A stretch of DNA of 64,000 nt, taken from the NCBI RefSeq assembly GCF_041360795.1, contig NZ_JBFUPW010000002.1:248001-312000 (forward strand). The letters run 5' to 3'. Positions 19,201 to 28,500 of this stretch are shown here, piece after piece; the stretch's first letter is position 1; the number at the start of each line of letters is the position of its first letter. This DNA is from Arthrobacter_E sp041360795 (GTDB taxonomy: Bacteria > Actinomycetota > Actinomycetes > Actinomycetales > Micrococcaceae). Under the pieces are notes generated by a model. That model searched no databases. It had not been told where the DNA came from and worked only from the letters and a program-made list of their open reading frames with translations. A program made the translations under genes and the position numbers.

Positions 19201-22200
19201 TCCGGCGGAGCGGTGGCGAGGATCCGGTGGCTCGTGTCGCTCACGGAGGCCTTCAGCGCGGCGTTGGCGTCGAGCCGGTCCTTGAGGATGCCGATGGTGT
19301 CGCCGTCCGGGTCCGAGTCGTTGGCCAGCGCCGCAACGGCGACCTCACGCCCGGGCCGGACCGTGACCGAGTCGTCCACGGCGGACGGGCTCTGATTGAC
19401 CTCGGGCAGCGGCGCCACGCCGACGGTCACGAGGGCGGTCGCGACGGCGCCCTGCCGGTCCTGGATCCGGTACTGGAAGGTGTCAGTGCCGAAGGCGTCC
19501 GTGGCGGCCGTGTAATCGATGTAGTTGCTGCCGAGCTGGACCGTGCCCTTCTTCGGAGCGCTTTCGACGCCCACGAGCTGGACCGAGTCGCCGTCGGGAT
19601 CCACCGCGTCCATGGGGATCGCGATCCGCACCGTGCCGCCCGCGATGACCCTGCTGGTCACGCTCTTGGCCTGGGGCCGGGAGTTCTCGCGGCCCTCGAT
19701 CGGCAGGATGTGGATGGTCACCGGCGCGGCGCTCTTCTGGCCCTGGGGGTCCACGGCGTTGTAGACGACGCGCACGGTCTTCGGAGTGGGGCCCGCCAGG
19801 AAACGCACGGTCTTCTCGGACACCCACGCCTTGCCCTCCGCGGCGTCGGGCAGCTCCGTGAGCTTCTGGTCGACGCTGAGCTCCTCGCCCTGCGGGTGGG
19901 TGTCATTCGCCAGGACGGGGATGGTGACGACGTCGTTCACCCGGACGTTGACCTCGTCCGGTTTCGGCTCGGGCGCCTGGATGACCGCCGGGGCCGGCAC
20001 CGGGATCACCGAGATGGTCCCCGTGGCGGACTTGCTGCCGTTGGAGATGGTGTAACGGATGGTGCTCGGGGCGTTGGCGCCCCGGACGTCGGTGATCCGC
20101 AGGACTTCGTGGTTCAGGATGGTCGCGGAGATTCCAGAATCCGGGTCGACGGTGATCGACTGGAGCACCAGGACGCCGCCGGCGGGGTCGTCGTCGTTCT
20201 CCAGCGGTGCGACGAGCGCCTGGCCTCCGGTGGGCAGGAGCGCGACGTCGTGCACGGCCGACGGCGCACCCTCCTCGCGTCCGGACGCCACGTCCACGCG
20301 GATGAGGCCCACATTGCTCTGCGGGCCGTTGCTGACGACGTAGCTGACGTAGTAAGTGCCCTCGGACTTCGCCAGGAACGTGAACGTCCCGGCGTCGGTG
20401 ACGGGGCCCAGCTGGGCCTTGCCCTGCGCGTCGACGCTCGCGAGGCGGAGATTGCCGCCATTGGGATCGACGTCGTTCTTCAGCGGGGAGATCGTGGTCG
20501 GCTGACCGGCCACGGCGTTCACGTGGTCCGCGTTGACCTGCGGGACCAGCGCGCCGTTGGGCCGCACGTCCACCGTGACACGGCCCGTGGTGGATTCACG
20601 GCCGTCCCAGACCGTGATGGTGACGGTCTTGCGTCCGGGGCCTGTGCCCGCGTCCTGGAAGGTGAGCATGCCATCGCGGCGGACCTTGACCAGGTCCTGA
20701 GGGTTCTCGGTCTTGGCATCCATGAGCACCAGCTCATCGCCGTCCGGGTCCATCCAGTCGAGCAGGACGTTCTGGCTGACCTGTTTGCCGTTCTCCACCA
20801 CCAGGGTGGTCCTGCGCTCCGCCTTCAGCCGGGGAACCGCGTTCTCCTGGGGACCCACCACTCGCAAGGTGACCTGGGCGGTGTTCGTGCCACTGCGGCC
20901 GTCGTTGGCGGTGTACCGGAAGGTCTCGGTGCCGGGCGCCGCGGAGGCCGGCACCGCGATCTGGAAGGCGGTCTTGCCGTAGATGGGTTCGACCGTGCCC
21001 GCCTTGGGCCCGTTGCCTTCCACGGACGCGGTCAGGACGTCGCCGTCGGGATCCGAGTCGTTCTCCAGCACGGGCAGGATCGTGGTCTGGCCGGGTCGCA
21101 CGCCGAACGTGTCCGGTTTGGCGGTCGGGGGCCGGTTCGGCTTGGTGCGGTCCGGAAGGACGTTGCGGGCCGTGGTGTCCGAGGAGTTGTCGTCCTGGTT
21201 GGAGTTGTGGTTCTTCGGAGGGATGACCTCGTCCCAGTTGTCCACGAGCAGCATGTCCTGGTTGACCAGCCAGACGACGCCGGAGTTCACGTCATTCAGC
21301 ACCACGTTGTCCCGGTTGACGCGGAAGACGTACTGGGGGCTCTTGCTGGCCTGCGGGATGTCCTGCTTCTTGTCATCCGCGGGGTTCTTACACTGGCGGA
21401 CGTACTTGTTGATCCCGGCCCAGGCGGCGTAGGTGCAGCCGTTCAGCTGCACCGGGGCGGCCGGAGCGCCGGAACCGTCCACCGCGGTCTTGGCGGCCTC
21501 GCCGCCGGACAGCGGAACCTTCCACAGTGCGGTCGGGGTCGCGAGTACGACGGCGTCGCCTCCGGAGCTCGGCTGCTGCAGTTTCGCGTCGCGCGAGTCG
21601 GGGATGGTGATGCTGGAGCCGTCCTCCCGGATCACCCGGCCGCTCGTCGCTTCAAAGGCGACCACGGTGTCACCGACCGTGGTGAGCTGGAGATCGCCGG
21701 TGTCCTTGAGGGCGGTCACGGTCCTGGTCTCGCGGTCGACACCGGATCCCTGGGCGGACTGCCGCAGGTCCGTCAGCTCCCCCTTGGAGCGGTTGAGAGT
21801 GTGCACCGTCCCGTCCGGCCCGGTCACGGTGTTCTGGCCGTTGGCGCCCTGGACGGCCACGGGGGTGTTCTCAGGATTGAAGCCGGAGAGCTCCTCCGGG
21901 GTCGTCACCCAGACCTTGCCACTGGACACCTCGGTCAGCGCGACCGTCTGGCCACCCAGGGACAGGGAGGTGGTGGGCGGCAGTTTGAAGTCGGGCCCGA
22001 GCCGGACGGACGCGGGATCCACCGCGTTCACGCTGCTTCCGGCGCCGTCCTGCACCAGGATGCGACTCGCGTCCTGCTGGATGTCGAAGCGATTGCTGGC
22101 AGGCGTGACGGCGCCGTCAAGCACCCGGGAAGCGTAGTTGAGCCGGCCCACCGCGTTGCGGGCGTTGGACGTGACCCAGACGCCGCCGTCGTTCAGGTCG

Positions 22201-22334
22201 ACATCGGCCGTTTTGAAACCCGGATAGGCGATCGCCGCCGCCGCGAGGGAGAGCGAAATGGCTGTCACAGAGGTCACCGCTGTGACGCGTCGGGCTCTCC
22301 GCCCGAATCTGGGGAAGCTGCCGGCTGGGCTCAC
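16251..22334 (-). CDS. Giant membrane-anchored Ig-like/FN3 repeat surface protein (paralogue 1)
   Basis: 2027 residues from the GTG at 22334, which matches the start of its paralogue (M-S-P) and has GAGG nine bases upstream. A GTG five codons earlier is the alternative. A membrane anchor (SLSLAAAAIAYPGFKTADVD) is followed by a propeller-like region to about 390, and then 11 Ig/cadherin-like repeats at 400-1470 marked by motifs such as ENDSDPDGD, ANDSDPDGD and DNDEDPDG. About five FN3 modules follow at 1470-1940. The C-terminal ~85 residues have six Cys and an SH3-like pattern (MWYRL...AGWYV), ending P-P-R-C. It is probably an extracellular stalk or adhesin. The acidic DPDGD motifs suggest calcium binding. 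It lies directly upstream of moxR and shares strand and context with the secretion-type cluster. Confidence 0.88.
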   Translation of the reverse strand: MSPAGSFPRFGRRARRVTAVTSVTAISLSLAAAAIAYPGFKTADVDLNDGGVWVTSNARNAVGRLNYASRVLDGAVTPASNRFDIQQDASRILVQDGAGSSVNAVDPASVRLGPDFKLPPTTSLSLGGQTVALTEVSSGKVWVTTPEELSGFNPENTPVAVQGANGQNTVTGPDGTVHTLNRSKGELTDLRQSAQGSGVDRETRTVTALKDTGDLQLTTVGDTVVAFEATSGRVIREDGSSITIPDSRDAKLQQPSSGGDAVVLATPTALWKVPLSGGEAAKTAVDGSGAPAAPVQLNGCTYAAWAGINKYVRQCKNPADDKKQDIPQASKSPQYVFRVNRDNVVLNDVNSGVVWLVNQDMLLVDNWDEVIPPKNHNSNQDDNSSDTTARNVLPDRTKPNRPPTAKPDTFGVRPGQTTILPVLENDSDPDGDVLTASVEGNGPKAGTVEPIYGKTAFQIAVPASAAPGTETFRYTANDGRSGTNTAQVTLRVVGPQENAVPRLKAERRTTLVVENGKQVSQNVLLDWMDPDGDELVLMDAKTENPQDLVKVRRDGMLTFQDAGTGPGRKTVTITVWDGRESTTGRVTVDVRPNGALVPQVNADHVNAVAGQPTTISPLKNDVDPNGGNLRLASVDAQGKAQLGPVTDAGTFTFLAKSEGTYYVSYVVSNGPQSNVGLIRVDVASGREEGAPSAVHDVALLPTGGQALVAPLENDDDPAGGVLVLQSITVDPDSGISATILNHEVLRITDVRGANAPSTIRYTISNGSKSATGTISVIPVPAPAVIQAPEPKPDEVNVRVNDVVTIPVLANDTHPQGEELSVDQKLTELPDAAEGKAWVSEKTVRFLAGPTPKTVRVVYNAVDPQGQKSAAPVTIHILPIEGRENSRPQAKSVTSRVIAGGTVRIAIPMDAVDPDGDSVQLVGVESAPKKGTVQLGSNYIDYTAATDAFGTDTFQYRIQDRQGAVATALVTVGVAPLPEVNQSPSAVDDSVTVRPGREVAVAALANDSDPDGDTIGILKDRLDANAALKASVSDTSHRILATAPPEEGTESLRYTIADSRGATADASVRIIARKDVPLKAPIARDDRVTQAQTLGKTSVDVPVLDNDEDPDGVGEKLKISSENPNAHPNGKGGLAVNLAKDAQLVPYTVEDVDGLKATAIVWVPGVGEQIPVLAKDDVLEVKAGSSLDYQLREWVKVRDGRTPRITQVDRVTMIGANAQDAVRDNGGSLRYTANREYVGPGSLSFEVTDGDAPDDPKGLKATLTIRTKVIADPDRNHPPRFLGSTVEVAEDGGATVDLSKLASDPDARDQLRFSVEGDAPAGFEAGVDGATLKSSLRGEPKPGTRGTLRIKADDGRGGTAVATFTLVAKASVRPLPVANDDTVADADAGKPRSVPVLANDVNPYPETPLKIKTASVETGNGTAVIDGDHVVVTPNNGFSGTMVVAYAVRDKKDDPSRTATARIRLTVRDKPDVPGTPSASNVGDRTALLTWRPPADRGAPIERYTVKGEGGFTQQCPANSCTLTGLTNNVKYHFTVTATNAVGESQPSAPSAEVRPDTRPEQPNPPTTKFGDQQVSVAWQPPVTKGSPVTSYELEISPPAPNGVSSKPGLKGTSTVWTGLKNGVAYKFRVRASNQAPEPSEFSAYSTAETPAGVPAQPQAPRASSTDSVGSQSQLTVEWTAPDPNGAAISAYTLTTYQGGAVVKTLSVPGGQTSTNVSMPNSEADYSFTVSATNKAGKGATSPQSNAVRAAGQPGQVTNGSVAPTGQSGELKVTFSPLTGPARNGSTSDEISYTWRSSNGVGGSIPAGGGNVNVGVNGSNIAITIMAHSTRSSRAGNDTNVGSGNPYGPPDAPAVSGRTSGQGDKSVSWTWNTPANNGRAIQYYEVSYDGGGWQNVGNVHSYSHGTGGYNVSKRLNVRAVTVVAGPAGGDVSRSGGDPTPPPSHQIQVKAGDNRTCPGKPGLPDTYSPNGPSCGAGWVERTWGKLNVDCSNPIYNNGTMWYRLTESPKAGWYVKSTTVDVYGGAPPRC

Positions 22335-22430
22335 GGTGCGGGTCCTCACGGGTCGTGGTCGGTCAAGGAGAGGGACAGACCTCCCCCATGAGGTCAGTCA
22401 CATGTGTCGAGTCTGACACTCAGACTCCAG

Positions 22431-22456
22431 ACTCAAAAGTAACTTCGGCGGAATAA
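22431..22456 (-). promoter_or_regulatory. Conserved upstream element of giant gene 1
   Basis: On the minus strand this 26-base block reads TTATTC, seven variable bases ending in G, then GTTACTTTTGAGT. The same block, with 22 of 26 bases identical, stands at nearly the same distance (97 versus 94 bases) before the paralogous giant gene at 28706. It is a likely promoter or operator; which bases contact polymerase is unknown. Confidence 0.55.
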
Positions 22457-22461
22457 CCGGT

Positions 22462-22505
22462 GCAAGCGCCAGGAATGGGGAGGGCTCCCCATTCCTGGCG
22501 CTTGC
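22462..22505 (-). terminator. Strong hairpin after giant gene 2
   Basis: Perfect 21-base inverted repeat (22462-22482 with 22485-22505) and a two-base spacer, starting 16 bases past the stop of the second giant gene. There is no U-run. It separates the two giant genes, so each is probably transcribed from its own promoter. Confidence 0.75.
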
Positions 22506-22520
22506 GCACATCGGCCGAGG

Positions 22521-25500
22521 TCAGCAGCGTGGGATGCCGTTGGTCTCCGGTTCACCCAGACTGGTCCGGCCCGTGATGATGTACCGGCCGGCGTTCCGTC
22601 CGGTCTCCATGCGGTACCAGTTGTTGTAGCCGGAGTTCACCACATTGCCGTTCTTGTCGTAGAACCGGTTGTCGAACCCGACATAGCACTTGACGACGAA
22701 CGTGTCACCCGGGGCCACCCACGGAACGTTCCGGTCGGCGGCGCCGTCGCACTCGAAGGTGCGCTGGTCGTAGCTGATCTTCGAGCTGTTCTCGTACGAG
22801 CAGAACCGATGAGGTGCGGGCTCCACGAAGGCGCCGTTCCACGACCCCTGGCCGCTCGTGGCGGTCGCGGAGCGAGCTGCGCCGCGGGTCCCCTTGGAGT
22901 TCACATTGCGGACGTCGATCGTCGCAGGCTTCTGATATCCGCCGGTGTTGAAGGAGACGGAGTCGTTGACGCCCGCCGCCTTCCAGGCGCCGTTGTTGAT
23001 CCTGTACTCCGTGGAGACCACGTCGTTCGCACCCGTGTTATTGGTCCAGCTGAAGGAGACCGAGGTGGATCCGCCTCCGCCGTTCTGACCATTCACCACG
23101 GGGCTGCCAGGCGCGCCGTAAGGAACCGTCGACGCCGGATCGCTCGCGTTCGAGCTCGGCGCCACGGACGAGTCGGCCACCACGGTGATCGCCTGGCTCT
23201 GCCCGTTGGTGAATCCACCGATGGTCTGCCCCGGCGTGATCGGCCCGGACTGACCGGAGGGGCTCGCGATGTAGTGGTAGCTGACCTCCGAGCTGCTGGA
23301 GCCGTTGCGCTGTGTGGAGTTCAACGGTGCGAAGTTCACTGTGATCTGGTGCCCGTTCCCTCCGGTGTTGGCCGGCGTCGCCGTGACATTCGTCGGCGTG
23401 GCCAGCCTGCCGGTGGCTCGGCGCGGAGCACTCGGCGCCGAGACCGGGCTCTTGCCGGCCTTGTTCTCCGCCTGCACGGTGAAGGTGTACTCCGTTTCCT
23501 GGTTCGAGACCTGGAACTCGGTGCTGAGCGCGGTCCCCGGCACCGTCTTGGTCAGATCGGCCTGGCCGCCGCCGTGTCGGGTCACGTAGTAGTTCTTCAC
23601 CGGGTCGCCGTGCGGGTCCGGGGCGACCCAGTCGACGGCGACCTGGTTCGTCGTGCCCACGGCGGAGAGCACGCGGGTGGTGGGGGCGGCCGGCTGCGCC
23701 GGTGGGGCCGCCGGGTGATCCGACGCGGAGTAGGAACTCCAATCGGACGGCGTGGGCGCCTTGTTGACAGCCTGGACGCGGACCCGGTACTCGGTGCCGT
23801 TCGTCAGTCCGGACCAGGTGTAGCTCAGGCCGGTGACGCCGGTCTTGCTCCCCACCCCGCTGGCGGGGGGCGGCGAGATTTCCAGGTTGTAGCTCGTCAC
23901 CGGCGAGCCCTCCGTCTTGGCGGGGGGCCAGGTGATCGCCATGTTCTGGTTCCCGGCCTTCACCGTGGGTGCGTCCGGCTGGTTCGGCTTCACGTCCGGG
24001 CGGACCTCATTGGATTCGGCCGACGGCTTCGAGTCCCCCACCTCGTTGGTGGCGACCACGGTGAAGCGGTACGGGACATCGTTCTTCAGCCCCGTCAGGG
24101 TGCACGTGGTGGTGGTGCACTCCTGGGTGAAGCCGCTGTTGGACCGCACCGTGTACTTGGTGATCGGCGCTCCGTTGTCCGAGGGCGGCGACCAGTGCAG
24201 CACGGCCGTCTTGTTGCGGACATCCGTGGCGGTGGGCGCGGACGGAGCGTCCGGCGCGGCCCGGACCGTGATCTTCACCCGGCCCGTCGCACGCCGCGAC
24301 GAATCCTGCGTCTTGTCGTCCACCGAGTAACGCACCACCAGGACGCCGCGGTAGTCCGCTGCGGGCGTGACGGTGATCGAGTCTCCGTTGATCACGGGCG
24401 AGCCGCTCGTGCTCCCCGTCTCGACCTGGGCGTCCACGACCTTCAGGGGACTTCCCGGGAAGGGGTTGACGTCGTTCTCGGTGACCTTGACGGTCACCGG
24501 CTTCCCGGCGTCGGCCTTGTCCACCACGTCGTCATTGGCGACCGGGAGCGGGCGCGTGGACGCGACCGCCTGGAGGGAGATCTCGGCGCGGACCGGTTCC
24601 GAGCGGCCATCGGTCACCGTCACGCCCACCACCTGGCGGGCTCCGGCGGCGGTCCCGGCCTTGCCGGTCGCCTTGAGCTGCGACCCCTCGAGGGAGATCC
24701 CGAATTTCTCGACCGACGGCGTGCCGTCCAGGGCGAAGCGCAGCTTCTCCTGATCGCCCTGGTCGACGTCCTTCGCCAGACGGCTGAGGTCCAGGGTGAC
24801 GGTCTCGCCGTCCGGAACGTCCAGGGGGCTCCCCAGGAACGTGGGCGCGTGGTTGGCGTTGGGGTCCGGGTTGACCTTGGTGAGGATGGTCAGGGTGGAC
24901 TTGAGGCCGTCGGCGTCGTCCGGACCGCTGCCGTCCGTCACCTCGAAGGTCACCGAACCGGGACCCACGAAGTTCTTCAGGGCCGCATAGTGCAGGGTGG
25001 CTCCGTCGGAGCCGAGCACCTTGTCTGCGGAGGCGCCCATGACCTTGATCTTCTCGGCCACGGTGATGCGGGGCGTCCGGCCCGGACGCACGGCGACGTA
25101 GTCCGAGAGCTTGAGGTCGACGCTCTGCCCCGCCGTCACCTCGACCACCTGGCTGTTCTTGAGCGCGGGCGGCATCTTGCCCTGGCCCGGCACGTGCATG
25201 ATGGCGGTGGCGGTCAGTCCGTCCAGGTCCGTGACGGTGTACGGGATGAGCTGGGCGTTCTCCGCCAGCTTCACACGCACCTTGCCGTCCGGTCCCAGGC
25301 TCGCATTCGGATTGCCGTCCGGGAAGGTGATCTTCAGATCCTCGGTCACCCCGTCCGGGTCCGAGTCGTTCTTCAGCACCGGGATGTCCACGGCCGTCTT
25401 GCCGAGCGTCTCCGCAAGGGTCACGTGATCGTCGTTGGCGATCGGCGCCTTGGGCACCGCCTTCGGATTGACCTTGAGGACGACGACGGCGCTCGCCTGC

Positions 25501-28500
25501 GCGCCCTTGTCGTCGACGATCGTGTAGCGGATGTTGTGGGTGCCCTCCGCGCCCGGCGCGGTCAGGAGCACGCGCCCGTTCTCGGTGGCGGACGCGTTGA
25601 GGCCGGACTCGCTTTCGAAGCGGTCCTTCACGAGCGCGATCGGGTCCCCGTCAGGATCCGAGTCATTGGCCAAGGCATCGACGGCGATCCGTCGGCCGGG
25701 CTTGACCTCGGCGTAGTCGTCCACCGCCAACGGCTTCTGATTGACGGACGCAGCCGGGGCCACGCCGACGATCACGGTGCCGGTGTTCTCGGCGCCGATG
25801 CGGTCCCGCACCCGGTAGGTGAAGGTGTCCGTTCCGGCCGAGGCGGAACCGGCGATGTATTCGATGACGCCCTCCCCCAGCACGGCAGTGCCCAGGGCCG
25901 GGGCCTTGTCCACGCCCACGAGCTCCACGGAGTCGCCGTCGGGGTCGATGCCGTCCAGCGGGATGGCGATCTTGATCTTCATCCCCGCCAGGACCCGCGC
26001 CGTGACGTTCTTCGGCTCGGGACGGGCGTTGCGCTCGTCGTCGCGCGCCTTGATCCGGATGGTGAGCTGCGCGGAGTCGGCCTGGCCGGACTCATTCATC
26101 ACCTTGTACGTCGCGTAGACCGTCTTGGGCGTCGGGCCGGCGAGGAAGCGAACAGTGTTGCCGGAGGTGAAGATGCGGCCGTCGGCGCTGTCCGGCACCT
26201 CGGGCAGCTTCGAGTCCAGCGTGAGCTTCCCGCCGTTCGGGTCGACGTCGTTGGCGAGGACCGGGATGGTGACCACGTCGCCCACGCGGACCGTGGCCTC
26301 GTCGTCCTTGGCCTGCGGCGCGGGCAGTTTCGATGGTGAGGGGATCACCACGACGGCGATCTCGCCCGTGGCGGACGCCTTGCCGTTGGAGATGGAGTAC
26401 TTGAGCGTCACGGTGCCCTGGGCGTGCAGATCCGTCACGCGGACGACGCTGTGATCCAGGACGGAGACGCTCACGGGCGCCCCGTTCGGAAGCGTCACCG
26501 ACTGCACCACCAGGACGCCGCCGGCAGGGTCGAAGTCGTTGCCCAGGACGTCCACCAGGGTGCTGCCGCCGCTCGGCAGCTGCGCGACGTCGCGCACCGC
26601 GATGGGCGGTCCGTCCGCGTTCGACGGGACCACGTCCACGCGCACGAGCTGCTGGGCCGCGGCCGGGCCGTTGGTCACGGTGTAGGTCACGTAGTGGGTG
26701 CCGACCAGCGTCGAGCTGAACTGGAACGTCTGCTGATCGGCGCCGATCACGGCCGTCGACTGCGCGTCGGGGGCCACCCGGGCGAGCCGGAGGGATCCGC
26801 CGAGCGGGTCGACGTCGTTCTTCAAGGGGGCGACCGTGATCTTCTGGCCGGCGGGCACGATCACCGAATCCGCGTTCGCCAGCGGCGGCAGGGCGCTCGG
26901 CGGCTTGACGTCGGCCGTCACGCGGATCTCGGCGGTGTCGCGGCCGTCCGAGACACGGAGCGTCAGGGTGCGCTTGCCCGGCGAGGACCCCGCGTCCTGG
27001 AGGGTCAGCTGGCCGTCGGGCCGCGTGCGCACGACGTCGCCGGCATTGCTGCTGGTGGCGCCGGTGAGGAACATGTCATCCCCATCCGGGTCCATGAAGT
27101 CCGGCAGGACGTTCTGCACCACTTGCTTGCCCTGCTGCAGCACGAGACTGGGCACGCGCCCCGGCTTGAGCTGCGGCTTGCGATTGACCTCGGGCGGGAC
27201 GACGTCCAGCGTCACCTGGGCCGCGCCCTGGCCTCCTCGTCCGTCATCCGCGATGTACTTGAACTCGGCGCTGCCGTGTTTGTCCGCGGGCACGGAGACC
27301 TGGAATCCGGTCCCGCCGTAGATGCTCTCCACTCGTCCGATCGACGGCTGGTTCTCCGCCCGCACTCTCAGCACGTCGCCGTCGGCGTCCGAGTCGTTGT
27401 CCAGCACGCTGAGGATGGTGGTGCGGCCCGCGCGCACGCCGTAGCTGTCCGGCTTCGCGACCGGCGGGGTGTTGGGCTTGCTGCGATCCGGCAGCGTGGT
27501 CTGCTGGACCTCGTCGGCGGAGTCCTTGTCCGCGTCCTGCGAAGTGTTCTTCGGCGGGATCACGTCGTCCCAGTTGTTGACCAGCAGCATGTTCTGGTTC
27601 ACCAGCCAGACGTTGCCGGCGTTGATGTCGTTCAGCACCACCAGGTCGCGATTGACGCGGAACACGAACGACGGCGAGGCGCTGGCCTGCGGGACGTCGC
27701 GTTGCTGGTCATCGGCCGGGTTCACGCACTTGCGCACATAGCGGTTGCTGCCGCTCCACGCACTGTAAATACAACCGCCTTGCTGCACCGGCGCCGCGGC
27801 CACTCCGGTCCCGCCGGCGTCGACCGAGGTGGCCTTGCCGCCGTCGAGCGGCTGGACGATCAGCGCGGTGGGGGTGGCGATGGCCACCTGGTCCGCATCC
27901 GGCCCGCTTTGCTGGAGACGGGCGTTCCGGGCGTCCGGCACCGGTACGGTGCGGCCGTCCGGCAGGAAGAGCTTGCCGCCGGCCGGGTCGAGCACCACGG
28001 TCTTCTGCCCCAGGACCGCGAGCTGCACCTCGCCGGCGCCCTTGAGGTCCGCCCAGTCCCTGCTGGCGCGGTCCGTGACCGTCCCGGACTCGTCCAGGGA
28101 GAACTGCGTGACGGTGCCCTTGGTTGCATCCACCACGGCGACATGGCCGTCGGCGCTGACCGCGGCTCGGATCCCGGCGCTCCCCTTGACCGTGGGTTCG
28201 GCGGAGTCCGGCGAGTAGCCGCTCAGGGCCTCGGCCTTCATCGCCCAGACCTGGCCCTTGGACGGATCGGCCACCGCGACGACGTCACCGCCGATCGAGG
28301 AGGTGGAGGACGCCGCGAGTTTCTGCTCGCCGCTCAGCCGCACCTTGGCGGGGTCGACCTGGCCGAGAGCCGAGCCCTGGCTGTCCTGCACGAGGACGTT
28401 CTGGCGGGACTGGAGGATGTCGAAGGAGTTGCTGGCGGGCGTGACCGCGCCGTCCAGCACCCGGGAGGCATAGTTGAGGCGGCCCACCGCATTGCGGGAG

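Noticed and set aside
16506..22391. Plus-strand open frame of 1961 codons opposite giant gene 1, with similar ones opposite giant gene 2 (22809-26339, 26424-28778)
   Set aside because: Composition is His/Arg/Asp/Gly-rich, as expected for the complement of high-GC coding DNA. The minus strand encodes well-formed Ig and FN3 repeats.
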